Part shown: positions 42,312 to 50,218 of the stretch, piece by piece
Layout of the letters: each line of letters opens with the position of its first letter
Position numbering within the stretch: the first letter of the stretch is position 1
Source of the DNA: Virgisporangium ochraceum
Lineage (GTDB): Bacteria; Actinomycetota; Actinomycetes; Mycobacteriales; Micromonosporaceae
DNA: 64,000 nucleotides
Assembly: GCF_016863655.1 (NCBI RefSeq)
Contig: NZ_BOPH01000088.1
Location: forward strand, 310,001-374,000
Direction of reading: 5' to 3'
Notes under the pieces: model-generated
Seen by the model: only the letters and a program-made list of their open reading frames with translations
The model's database searches: none
What the model was told of the DNA's origin: nothing
Program-made: the position numbers and the translations under genes

Positions 42312-42961
42312 CGATGTGAAACCCCGGACCCGTTCCCGGTCCCCCGGGAGGGTGATCCTCACAACCACCGCCGCAGCCTCCGCGCCGACACGTTCCGCCA
42401 CACCGCCGGCGTCCCGACCGATCCTCTGCCGGCCGGGCGTCGGTGGTGCCGCCGAGCATCGCGCGGACGTGCATCATCAGCGCCTCGCCCACGATGTCGT
42501 CGTCCCGTTCGTCGGCGTTTCTTCCGCGTCCGACATTCTACGTCTGACCATGGCCCGGAAACTCGGCTCGAAGGCCGCCGGTCGGTGGGCGTGTCTACGC
42601 CATTTCCCACCACCGACGCGGTCACGCACCCGCATTCGGATTGTCGAACCGGGAGGGCGCAAGCGGACGCACTGATTGCGACGGAGCAGTTGACAACCTG
42701 CCGGAAACTTTCGATGGAAGACACCATCTTGCGCATGGTATCCACGCCCTTTCCGGCCCGGAAATGGTATCCACATTGACAATCTTCGCCGTATTGACAA
42801 GAGTGGATGCGAATCGCTCCCGTCGGCGCCGTGGCCGACAGCCATGCGGTCGAGCTGCCACCGCCGAGCCCGTAGCCTGCCGCCGCCACCCGGACGGCAC
42901 GGGCCGCCGCCGATGCGCCCACCCGAGGAATCGCCGCATCGGCATGACCATGGAGAGTGGA
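42312..42961. other. Long non-coding gap between hydrogenase operon and lectin-hydrolase
   Basis: I see no gene here. The right half is less GC-rich and contains a CGGAAACTTTCG sequence at 42702-42713 (a possible sugar-regulator site), the paired repeats at 42735-42774, and two ATTGACAA copies (42775-42782, 42793-42800) that could supply -35 boxes for the secreted hydrolase. Confidence 0.5.
42735..42774 (+). promoter_or_regulatory. Direct repeats flanking a 15-bp palindrome
   Basis: ATGGTATCCAC occurs at 42735-42745 and 42764-42774; between them lies the perfect 7-1-7 palindrome TTTCCGGCCCGGAAA (42750-42764). This compact arrangement, about 190-230 bases before the hydrolase start, looks like a regulator-binding cluster. 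Confidence 0.55.
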
Positions 42962-44227
42962 ATGAGCAAACGAACAGCCGGCGCCGGGCTCGTCGCCGTC
43001 TTCGTCGCGGTCACCACCGCGGTCGTCGCGCTCGGTCCGACCTCGGCAGATGCCGCGGTCGGCGGATCCGGGCCCTACCCGGCCGACTACGAAACGGCGG
43101 GCACTCTGCCGAACCACACCATCTACCGCCCGCAGAACCTTCCGGCCGAACGCCTGCCCGTGTTCGTCTGGGGAAATGGCGGCTGCTCGGGCAACGGGCT
43201 GGACCAGCAGAACTTCCTGCGCGAGATCGCCTCGCACGGCTTCCTGGCCATCGCGAACGGCGCCCCGGGTGGTTCCGGCAGCACCAACTCGACGATGCTC
43301 ACCGCCTCCATCGACTGGGCCGTAGCCGAGAACAGCCGAACAGGTAGCAAGTACTACGGCAAGATCGACACCTCGAAGATCGCCGTTGCCGGTTTCTCGT
43401 GCGGTGGGCTGGAGGCCTACGCCGTCTCCAACGACTCACGGGTCACCACCACCGCCATCTTCAGCAGCGGCCTGCTCAACGACGCCGACGACTACCAGCT
43501 CCGGCGGCTGACCAAGCCGATCGCCTACTTCATCGGCGGTCCCAGCGACATCGCCTACGGCAACGCCATCGACGACTGGAACAAGCTGCCGGCCGGGCTG
43601 CCCGCGTTCATGGGCAATCTCAACGTCGGGCACGGCGGCACGTACGGCCAGACGAACGGCGGCGAGTTCGGCCGTGTGGCGGTGCTCTACCTCAAGTGGC
43701 GCCTGAAGGGTGACACGACGGCCGGGACGAATTTCGTCGGGTCCAACTGCGGACTGTGCCGCACCCAGTGGCAGGTGCAGCAGAAGAACCTCACGCTCGA
43801 CGGCACCCCGCCGAGCGATCCGCCGTCCAGCAGCGCACCGCCGAATCAGACCGGCCAGCTTCGCGGGCTGGGTTCGAACCGCTGCCTGGACGTCAGCGGC
43901 CAGAGCCAGTCCGACGGGGCGCTCGTGCAGATCTGGGACTGCCATGGCAACGCGAACCAGCGTTGGACGGCGACGTCGAGCAACCAGCTGACCGTCTACG
44001 GCACGAAGTGCCTCGACGCGTCAAGTACCGCCACCGGCACCCGGGTTCAGATCTGGTCCTGCCACGGCGGAGCGAATCAGCAGTGGCGGCTCAATGCCGA
44101 CGGCACCGTCACCGGTGTCCAGTCCGGCCTGTGCCTGGACGTGACCGGCGGTGGAACGGCCAACGGAACCGCTGTGGTGCTGTGGGGCTGCAACGGCGGC
44201 AGCAACCAGCGCTGGACCCGTTCCTGA
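42962..44227 (+). CDS. Secreted alpha/beta-hydrolase with C-terminal ricin-type lectin domain
   Basis: A 421-residue exported protein. The signal peptide (residues 1-35, GLVAVFVAVTTAVVALG, cleavage near TSADAAVGG) is followed by an alpha/beta-hydrolase-like domain with nucleophile elbow AVAGFSCGGLEAYA and an oxyanion-type stretch VFVWGNGGCSGNGL. A Pro/Ser linker (GTPPSDPPSSSAPPNQTG) leads to a ricin-B beta-trefoil with three QxW-type repeats (NANQRWTAT, GANQQWRL, GSNQRWTRS), which binds carbohydrate such as xylan or galactose. It probably acts on plant or fungal polysaccharide esters, but the substrate is not known. ATG 42962 is chosen for its GGAGAG site. Confidence 0.85.
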   Translation: MSKRTAGAGLVAVFVAVTTAVVALGPTSADAAVGGSGPYPADYETAGTLPNHTIYRPQNLPAERLPVFVWGNGGCSGNGLDQQNFLREIASHGFLAIANGAPGGSGSTNSTMLTASIDWAVAENSRTGSKYYGKIDTSKIAVAGFSCGGLEAYAVSNDSRVTTTAIFSSGLLNDADDYQLRRLTKPIAYFIGGPSDIAYGNAIDDWNKLPAGLPAFMGNLNVGHGGTYGQTNGGEFGRVAVLYLKWRLKGDTTAGTNFVGSNCGLCRTQWQVQQKNLTLDGTPPSDPPSSSAPPNQTGQLRGLGSNRCLDVSGQSQSDGALVQIWDCHGNANQRWTATSSNQLTVYGTKCLDASSTATGTRVQIWSCHGGANQQWRLNADGTVTGVQSGLCLDVTGGGTANGTAVVLWGCNGGSNQRWTRS

Positions 44228-44673
44228 CCGACGGCGGAGCTCACGGGCCCGTCCGGACGACGGCTGCGGCCGCGATCGCCGCGTGGTCACTGCCTGCCGA
44301 CAATGCGTATCCCGACGTGCGGTTCCCGGCCCGGTCGGCGGCCGGGAACCCCTCGGCCGTCAGCCGGGCACGGCCGCCGACAGGACCGCTGTCCGCCGCC
44401 GTCCAACGCGGGGTGATCGCCTGGCGCGGCCCGTCCACGCTGCGTCGCCGCAGTGTGGGGACCTTCAGCGGTGGACCGACACGGAAGCCCGTTCGGTCCT
44501 CACCGGCTCGACGCGATGCCCCGTCCTGACCGCCGCTCAGGCTTCGCTGAAGACGGACACCGAGCGGCCACCACCATGCATCACCGGTCCGACCCGGACA
44601 TCGTCTCCGCGGTGACCCGGTCGGCGGACTGCTGCCGGCAAACGGCCCGAGCCGCCGCATTAACGTTCTTCTA
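44228..44673. other. Non-coding gap before the conserved element of the amidohydrolase
   Basis: About 450 bases after the lectin-hydrolase without a convincing gene; open frames on both strands are Arg/Pro-rich and lack start signals. No strong terminator hairpin was spotted directly after the stop. GC falls towards the right edge, where the accessory patch begins. Confidence 0.5.
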
Positions 44674-44706
44674 AGATTCGCTCGGTACAAAGTTGGCGTC
44701 AGATAA
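44674..44706 (+). promoter_or_regulatory. Shared promoter-like element, copy A
   Basis: AGATTCGCTCGGTAC (44674-44688), ten bases, then TCAGATAA (44699-44706). The same two blocks with the same ten-base gap occur before the MMPL gene at 46791-46823, and surrounding bases (TTAACG upstream) also match. It lies 89 bases before the amidohydrolase ATG. A common regulator or sigma factor is inferred. Confidence 0.65.
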
Positions 44707-44794
44707 ACGGGTGGCCCGTACAAGGGAGGCAACCCGTGTGCAGGTGGCCAGTGATGGCGTACCGCACCGAACAAACACCTGAAGAGAGACCGAC

Positions 44795-45919
44795 ATGAAG
44801 TCCGTCGCACATCCTCTGAAGCACCTCACCACGGGACGCCGAGGTTTCCTCACCGGCACGGCACTTGGCATTGGCGCCGGCCTGTCCACGCATGCCATTG
44901 GCTCCCGTGCGGCAGCGAACGAGACTTCGGATGTTTTCCGGCGAGATCAGGACCTGCCCTTCATCGGCACGGAAGAGACCTTCTCCACCCGTGAGCTGAT
45001 GGTGCTGAACGACAGGCTGTTTCTCGAGGACACCGGCCTTGCCGAGATGGGCCCGCGCCGCATCGGCGCAATGGATGAGGGGGGACTCAACGTCCAGATC
45101 CTCTCCGCACACACGCCAGGTGTGCAGAATGTCCCAGGCAACAAGGGCATCGATTTCGCGTATCGCCTAAACAAGATGCTTGTCGATGGACCTATGGCTA
45201 CCTACCCGGGGCGGTTCAAGGCATTTGCAACCTTGCCGCTGCAGAATCCGGAGGCCTCGGCCGACGAACTGGAACGCGCGGTTCGGGAGGATGGCTTCCT
45301 GGGATGTCTGACCAACGGAATCATCGGGAAGAAGTTCCTCGACCATCCCGATTTCGAGCCTTTGCTGGCGCGCGCCGAAGCCCTTGATGTGCCGATATAC
45401 ATCCATCCGGGCCTGCCGCCCGACGAGGTTTTCCAGATCTACTACAGCAACATGCGGCCGGAGTATCAGAGGGAGTTCCAGGACCAGGTTCTCAGCATTT
45501 CTGCGTATGGATGGCACCAGGAGGTTGTTACCCAGTGCGTCCGAATGATCATCTCAGGTGTGTTCGACCGGTATCCCAGGCTCCAGATCATCGTCGGCCA
45601 TATGGGTGAAGGCCTTCCGTTCTTCTACAAGCGCATTGTGGAGAAGATGAGCGAAGTAACCGAGAGTAGCCTGAAGAAGCCGTTCGAGCAGTACATCCAC
45701 GACAACCTCTGGTTCACCACCAGCGCATTTCCCCAGGACGAACTGCTCGACCTCCTTCTGATATGCATAAGTGTGGATCGAGTGATGTTCGCAACCGACT
45801 ACCCATTTGCGAACATAAAAACTCAAACCGACTGGTTCCGGGCTGTCAGATTGCCACGCGAGGACAAGGAAAAGATCGCATTCCGAAATGCGGAGAAGCT
45901 GTTCGGGATAAAGGTCTGA
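44795..45919 (+). CDS. Tat-exported amidohydrolase (amidohydrolase-2, decarboxylase-like)
   Basis: A 374-residue TIM-barrel metalloprotein with a Tat signal (TGRRGFLTGTALGIGAGL, residues ~12-40). The amidohydrolase-2/ACMSD superfamily is recognised from the strand-1 motif IGTEETF, PIYIHPGLPPDEVF (metal His), IVGHMGEGLPFFYKRI and VMFATDYPFAN (metal Asp). Strand 1 has Glu but not a HxH pair, as in the benzoate/vanillate-type decarboxylases, so decarboxylation or hydrolysis of an aromatic acid is possible. Base composition is clearly lower in GC than the neighbours (codons such as ATA, GTT, TAT), a sign of transfer. An IS5-type remnant lies just downstream. Export of such an enzyme is unusual. 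Confidence 0.8.
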   Translation: MKSVAHPLKHLTTGRRGFLTGTALGIGAGLSTHAIGSRAAANETSDVFRRDQDLPFIGTEETFSTRELMVLNDRLFLEDTGLAEMGPRRIGAMDEGGLNVQILSAHTPGVQNVPGNKGIDFAYRLNKMLVDGPMATYPGRFKAFATLPLQNPEASADELERAVREDGFLGCLTNGIIGKKFLDHPDFEPLLARAEALDVPIYIHPGLPPDEVFQIYYSNMRPEYQREFQDQVLSISAYGWHQEVVTQCVRMIISGVFDRYPRLQIIVGHMGEGLPFFYKRIVEKMSEVTESSLKKPFEQYIHDNLWFTTSAFPQDELLDLLLICISVDRVMFATDYPFANIKTQTDWFRAVRLPREDKEKIAFRNAEKLFGIKV

Positions 45920-45947
45920 CACCTCCCGGCGGGCAGAATTGTCATTG

Positions 45948-46313
45948 CTAGGTGGCGCGCCGAAGCTCCAGGGTGCCGTCCGGGATCGCGTACGCCAGCA
46001 GGGCGATCGAGGCCACCGCCTGGGCCAGAGCCGGCGCGGTCGCGGCGAGGAGATCGGACGCCTCGCGGGCGTAGCGCCACGCCGTTGTCGCGCCGATCTC
46101 GAATCCGGCCGCCAACTGGGCCGGGGTGTCGCCGTTTCGTAGGCGTGCCAACACCAGCAGCGCCGGCTGGCCGGCTGAGCGGCGACGCCAGCATGACCGC
46201 ACCTCTGTGCCGCGGGCCCGGATGAGATCGCCGAGGCGGTGGAGACTGTGGGGGACAACGAGATCACCTACGGGTGGGACAGCATGCGAGAGGCCCATCC
46301 TGACCAGCGTCAT
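45948..46313 (-). pseudogene. IS5-family transposase, N-terminal remnant
   Basis: Residues VPHSLHRLGDLIRARGTEVR, ALLVLARLRNGDTPAQLAAG and EIGATTAWRYAREASDLLAA match the N-terminal helix-turn-helix of IS5-group transposases common in actinomycetes. The frame then runs ALLAYAIPDGTLEL and stops where the DDE catalytic domain should begin, so only the first third survives. It converges on the lower-GC amidohydrolase gene and marks past mobile-element activity. Confidence 0.7.
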
Positions 46314-46346
46314 CGGGATGGAAACGGCTCATCGACGGCGCGGTTC

Positions 46347-46384
46347 GCAAGGGTCTGCTGCGGGGCCCGGTAGCAGACCCTTGC
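46347..46384. terminator. Perfect 13-bp hairpin in the IS remnant region
   Basis: GCAAGGGTCTGCT and its exact complement AGCAGACCCTTGC around a 12-base GC-rich loop. It could be a terminator or a mobile-element end structure; it shields the downstream MMPL promoter from upstream reading. Confidence 0.55.
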
Positions 46385-46790
46385 CAGCGTGAAGCGCCGA
46401 CAACCGGGATGGGCCAACACCGGACATCGGCTATCGGCTCGATCCCCGCTTCCGGCTGAGAGCCCAATCGCCACCGCTGTCGCCACGGGCGATACCGGAG
46501 ATCGATCATTGCGAACCCGCCTATGCCAGCGTGAGCGCCGGCCGGTGGGCGTCGGTGACGTACTCGCCGGGCGCCGTCCTGTCGAACGGCCGGCCGAACC
46601 CCCTGGCGAGTTTCACCGATCGCATCAAGCTCACGCGGCCGAATCTGGGCCCTGTGACACCAACGCTTCCGCACCGTCGGCGCGCCACTGCTGCGGTCAG
46701 AAGCCGCGGCCAGGATTCACTACCCGCCGAGCGGTGTGTACGTGCACCTGGTTCGGCCAACCAGCCTGAGCGGGTTTTAACGGTCCTCTC
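46385..46790. other. Degenerate region between IS remnant and MMPL promoter
   Basis: Open frames here (both strands, up to about 135 codons) have no recognisable family, no ribosome site and no consistent codon bias. They are probably decayed mobile-element or gene debris. Confidence 0.4.
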
Positions 46791-46823
46791 AGATTCGCTC
46801 GGTACGAATTCGTCATCAGATAA
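46791..46823 (+). promoter_or_regulatory. Shared promoter-like element, copy B
   Basis: AGATTCGCTCGGTAC (46791-46805), ten bases, TCAGATAA (46816-46823), identical in blocks and spacing to copy A at 44674. It ends 30 bases before the MMPL ATG; AGATAA may act as -10 box, giving a short leader with the GAGGAGG site. Confidence 0.65.
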
Positions 46824-46852
46824 GCGATGTGACCCGCACGAGGAGGCTAGTG

Positions 46853-49003
46853 ATGGAAGTCAACGCAGCGCCGACCGGGGAAACGCCGCCCGGTCGCTTG
46901 GCAGGCCGGTGGGTACCGTGGTTGGTGATTGGCTTGTGGGTGGCGCTGTCGGCACTCATGATGCCGCTGAGCGCAAAGTTGAGCTCGGTCACCACCGACA
47001 GAGCCGTGGACCTCCTGCCGGCAGGTGCCGAGTCCACCAAGGTGGCGGCGCTGGAGGACAGGCTCCCCGGCGGTGAGGACAACACGTTCGTCTTCGTGTA
47101 CCACCGTGCCGGCGGGGTGACCGACACCGACCGCGCGACGGTCGAGCGCCACTACGACACCCTTGCCAAGCGGTACCCGCCGAAGGTGAAGGCCCCGGCC
47201 GACGAGGAGGACGAGGGCCCACCGACGAGCCGCTCCACCGACGGCAAGGCGATGATGTTCACCCTCGACGTGAGCACGACCTACGGCGCACCGGAGGATC
47301 TCGTCGGCCCGTTGCGTGACGCCGCGATGGACCGCCCCGCCGGCCTGGAACTCGAGGTGACCGGCCCAGCCGCGATCGACGGCGACCTGGACGCCGTCTT
47401 CGACGGCATCGACCTGCAGGTCTTCCTCACCACCGTCATCGTCGTCACGCTCCTGCTGATCCTCACCTACCGCAGTCCGGTGTTGTGGTTCATCCCGCTG
47501 ATGGCCGTGAGCGCGGCCGCATTGACCGCGATGGCTTCGGTCTACCTGCTCGTCAAGGTCTTCGGCATCGTGGTCAACAACCAGAACTCGGCGCTGCTGA
47601 CGATCCTGGTGTTCGGCGTCGGCACGGACTACGCGCTGCTGCTCATCGCTCGATATCGGGAGGCACTGCACCACCACGAGAACGTCCGGGTCGCGATGGT
47701 CCACGCGCTGCGCGGCGCGGCGCCGGCGATCGTCGCGTCCGCGGCCACCGTGGTCGCCGGTCTGCTCTGCCTGCTCGTCGCGGACCTGAACAGCACCAGC
47801 GGGTTGGGCCCGATCGGTGCGGCGGGCATCCTGTGCGCGCTGGTGGCCATGCTGACGCTGTTCCCGGCGGTGCTCGTGGTGCTCGGCAGGCGGATCTTCT
47901 GGCCGGCCATCCCGCGGTTCAGCACGACCGAGCAGGAGAAGCCGGGCCTGTGGGGACGGCTCGGCGCCGCCATCAACCGCCGACGTTGGGTGGCGACGCT
48001 CGCCTCGCTCGGAGTCCTCGGCGTGCTCACCGTCGGGCTGACGGGCAACACCGGCCCCCTGCGGGAGCAGGACCAGTTCCTGTCCGCGCCGGAGTCGGTC
48101 ACCGGCTTCACCGTTCTCCGTCAGCACTTCCCGGAGCTCGGCGGCATGCCGATGACGATCTACGTGCGGCCGGCGTACCAGGTGCGGGTGCTCAACGTCG
48201 TCAAGGGCACCCCCGGTGTGGCGCAGGCATTCCCGGGTGAGATCAAGGGTGGCTGGGTCGACATCTCCGTGTTCCCGAAGGACGCGCCGGACACCGGCGC
48301 GGAGTACGACACGATCAAGCGGGTACGCGCGGCCGTGCACGCGGTGAGCGGGGCGGAGGCGATCGTCGGCGGGCCGAGTGCGGAGAACCTCGACACCGAG
48401 GTGACCACCAGGCGCGACGAGAAGCTGGTGATCCCGCTGGTGCTCGTCGTCGTCCTGATCGTGCTCGGGCTGCTGCTGCGCGCGATCGTGGCCCCGCTGA
48501 TCCTGATGGCCACCGTGGTTGTCTCGTTCGCCGCGGCCTTCGGCGGGAGCGTGTTCGTCTTCGACACGATCCTCGGGTTCAAGGGGATCGACTATTCGGT
48601 GCCGCTGCTGGCATTCCTGTTCCTGGTGGCGCTCGGCGTGGACTACAACATCTTCCTGACCAGCCGGGCCCGGGAGGAGACCGTGCGTCTGGGCACCACA
48701 GGGGGCATGCTCAAGGCTCTGAAGGCCACCGGTGGCGTCATCACCTCGGCAGGCGTGGTTCTGGCGGCCACGTTCGCGGTCCTCGTCTCACTTCCGCTGG
48801 TGATGCTGGTCGAGGTCGGGTTCCTGGTCGCCTTCGGCGTGCTGCTCGACGCCCTGCTGGTGCGGTCGGTCCTGGTGCCCGCCCTCACCCTGCTGATCGG
48901 CCGGCGGATGTGGTGGCCGAGTCGGTTGTCCCGTGCGCCGGCGGAGCCGCCGACCGGGCGACACTCGCTCCCCGACGACGAGGAGCTCGTGCTGCAACGG
49001 TGA
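46853..49003 (+). CDS. MMPL/RND-family transporter
   Basis: A 716-residue exporter of the actinobacterial MMPL family. TM1 is near residues 22-42 (WVPWLVIGLWVALSALMMPL); a large external domain follows; the first helix block has FGVGTDYALLLIARYREA; the second external domain spans about 400-525; the second helix block has FLVALGVDYNIFLTSRAREE. These repeated DY-containing motifs form the proton path. ATG 46853 follows GAGGAGG; a GTG three bases upstream is also possible. Its promoter element is shared with the Tat amidohydrolase, suggesting the two respond to the same signal, perhaps a compound that one modifies and the other exports. Confidence 0.9.
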   Translation: MEVNAAPTGETPPGRLAGRWVPWLVIGLWVALSALMMPLSAKLSSVTTDRAVDLLPAGAESTKVAALEDRLPGGEDNTFVFVYHRAGGVTDTDRATVERHYDTLAKRYPPKVKAPADEEDEGPPTSRSTDGKAMMFTLDVSTTYGAPEDLVGPLRDAAMDRPAGLELEVTGPAAIDGDLDAVFDGIDLQVFLTTVIVVTLLLILTYRSPVLWFIPLMAVSAAALTAMASVYLLVKVFGIVVNNQNSALLTILVFGVGTDYALLLIARYREALHHHENVRVAMVHALRGAAPAIVASAATVVAGLLCLLVADLNSTSGLGPIGAAGILCALVAMLTLFPAVLVVLGRRIFWPAIPRFSTTEQEKPGLWGRLGAAINRRRWVATLASLGVLGVLTVGLTGNTGPLREQDQFLSAPESVTGFTVLRQHFPELGGMPMTIYVRPAYQVRVLNVVKGTPGVAQAFPGEIKGGWVDISVFPKDAPDTGAEYDTIKRVRAAVHAVSGAEAIVGGPSAENLDTEVTTRRDEKLVIPLVLVVVLIVLGLLLRAIVAPLILMATVVVSFAAAFGGSVFVFDTILGFKGIDYSVPLLAFLFLVALGVDYNIFLTSRAREETVRLGTTGGMLKALKATGGVITSAGVVLAATFAVLVSLPLVMLVEVGFLVAFGVLLDALLVRSVLVPALTLLIGRRMWWPSRLSRAPAEPPTGRHSLPDDEELVLQR

Positions 49004-49022
49004 GCGCGCGGCACGGACGAGA

Positions 49023-49119
49023 TCCGGGACGGGGACCCAGGCCCGTCCCGGACCGGTCCACTGCGGTGCTGTGCAGGGATCCGGGCTCGTGCCCGGGCGG
49101 GCCGGCCCGCCCGGGCACG
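49023..49119. terminator. Two hairpins between convergent genes, one a 32-bp perfect palindrome
   Basis: First stem 49023-49033/49042-49052 (TCCGGGACGGG and complement, 8-base loop). Second: a perfect 16+16 palindrome at 49088-49119 centred on GGCC. They sit between the MMPL stop and the STAS stop and should end transcription from both sides. Confidence 0.8.
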
Positions 49120-49154
49120 GGACGGGGTCGGCGCTCCGGGAGCGGGCGTGCCGA

Positions 49155-49463
49155 CTACCCGGTACGGGCGAGGATCCGCACGCTGCCGGGGTCGGTCACG
49201 TTCTCCTGGTGCAGGTTGCGCAGCGACATCGTGCGGCCGTCGCGGCGGGCGTCGGCGCTGGCCTCGCGGAGGATGACCAGCGCGGCCACGGCCAGCTCGT
49301 CGACCCGGTCGAGGTCGATGACGATGGGCCCGGACGGGCGCAGCATGCGCGCCAGGCCGAGCCCGTCCCGCAGGGTCTCGCAGTTCCGCGCGTCGAGGGA
49401 ACCTTCGACGGTCACCGTCGTGGTGCCCGCCCGTAGTTCGTACCGCAGGGTCAGCCCGTCCAT
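49155..49463 (-). CDS. STAS-domain protein (anti-sigma antagonist-like, atypical)
   Basis: A 102-residue single STAS domain: LRYELRAGTTTVTVEGSLDA, then PIVIDLDRVDELAVAALVIL and a C-terminal helix/strand. In classical antagonists a Ser/Thr in the D-S-S-G segment is phosphorylated by the anti-sigma kinase; here the equivalent segment is ELAVAAL with no Ser/Thr, so the usual switch is missing. No anti-sigma or sigma gene is adjacent. ATG at 49463, with an adjacent in-frame GTG. Confidence 0.75.
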   Translation of the reverse strand: MDGLTLRYELRAGTTTVTVEGSLDARNCETLRDGLGLARMLRPSGPIVIDLDRVDELAVAALVILREASADARRDGRTMSLRNLHQENVTDPGSVRILARTG

Positions 49464-49663
49464 CACATCAACCGTCCGTCGCTGGTGGGGCGTACCGGCC
49501 GACTGTCACCGGCCCCGGGGTCGCGCGCAAGGGTCTTTCGGCCCTGACCGGGCCGGGCCGGCGGGGGCCGGGCGGCACCGGAGGGGGGACGTTCGGCCCA
49601 TCCGGTACGCGGCCGGCGGTGCGAGCGTGGTCGGAGTCGTACCCCGCGCGGAAGGAGACCCGC

Positions 49664-50218
49664 GTGTACCAGATCCGTATCCACGGCCGCGGTGGCCAGG
49701 GCGTCGTCACGGCGGCCGAGCTGCTCGCGATGGCGGCCTTCGTCGAGGGCGCCTGGGCACAGGCGTTCCCCAGCTTCGGGTCGGAGCGGACCGGCGCCCC
49801 GGTGGCCGCGTTCTGCCGCATCAGCGACGAACCGGTGCGCACGCGGGAGCCGATCGCCGAACCGGACTGTGTGATCGTCCAGGACGCGACGGTCAGCGAC
49901 CACGTCGACGTGCTCGCCGGGCTGCGCCCCGGTGGATGCGTCCTGGTGAACTCCGCCGTACCGGTGGCCCTGTCCTCGTCCGCCCGGGTGCTGGCCGTGC
50001 CCGCGACCGACCTGGCGCTGCGCCACATCGGCCGGCCGGTTCCCAACGCCGCGCTGATCGGTGCCTTCGCCGGCCTCACCGGCATGCTGCGGTTCGAGTC
50101 GGTCGAGACGGCCATCCGTACGCGGTTCCCGGGGCGGCTCGCCTCGGGCAACATCGCCGCGGCCGGAGCGGCGTTCGCGCTCGGCCGGGCCCAGCGGGAG
50201 GAGACGTCCCATGCGTAG
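49664..50218 (+). CDS. porC: 2-oxoacid:ferredoxin oxidoreductase, gamma subunit
   Basis: A 184-residue gamma subunit of the pyruvate/2-oxoacid:ferredoxin oxidoreductase family: IRIHGRGGQGVVTAAELLAM, then AFPSFGSERTGAPVAAFCRI and GNIAAAGAAFALG, all typical. It forms part of the four-subunit enzyme that oxidatively decarboxylates a 2-oxoacid to acyl-CoA and reduces ferredoxin, or works in reverse. Start GTG 49664 follows GGAAGGAGA. It is the first gene of a seven-gene cluster and overlaps the alpha subunit by eight bases. Confidence 0.9.
   Translation: MYQIRIHGRGGQGVVTAAELLAMAAFVEGAWAQAFPSFGSERTGAPVAAFCRISDEPVRTREPIAEPDCVIVQDATVSDHVDVLAGLRPGGCVLVNSAVPVALSSSARVLAVPATDLALRHIGRPVPNAALIGAFAGLTGMLRFESVETAIRTRFPGRLASGNIAAAGAAFALGRAQREETSHA

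Noticed and set aside
44241..44810. 189-codon minus-strand open frame after the lectin-hydrolase
   Set aside because: Arg/Pro-rich, without ribosome site or family match, and it would overlap the conserved promoter element of the amidohydrolase.
46264..46674. 136-codon minus-strand open frame upstream of the transposase remnant
   Set aside because: No homology recognised and no codon preference; treated as degenerate debris.
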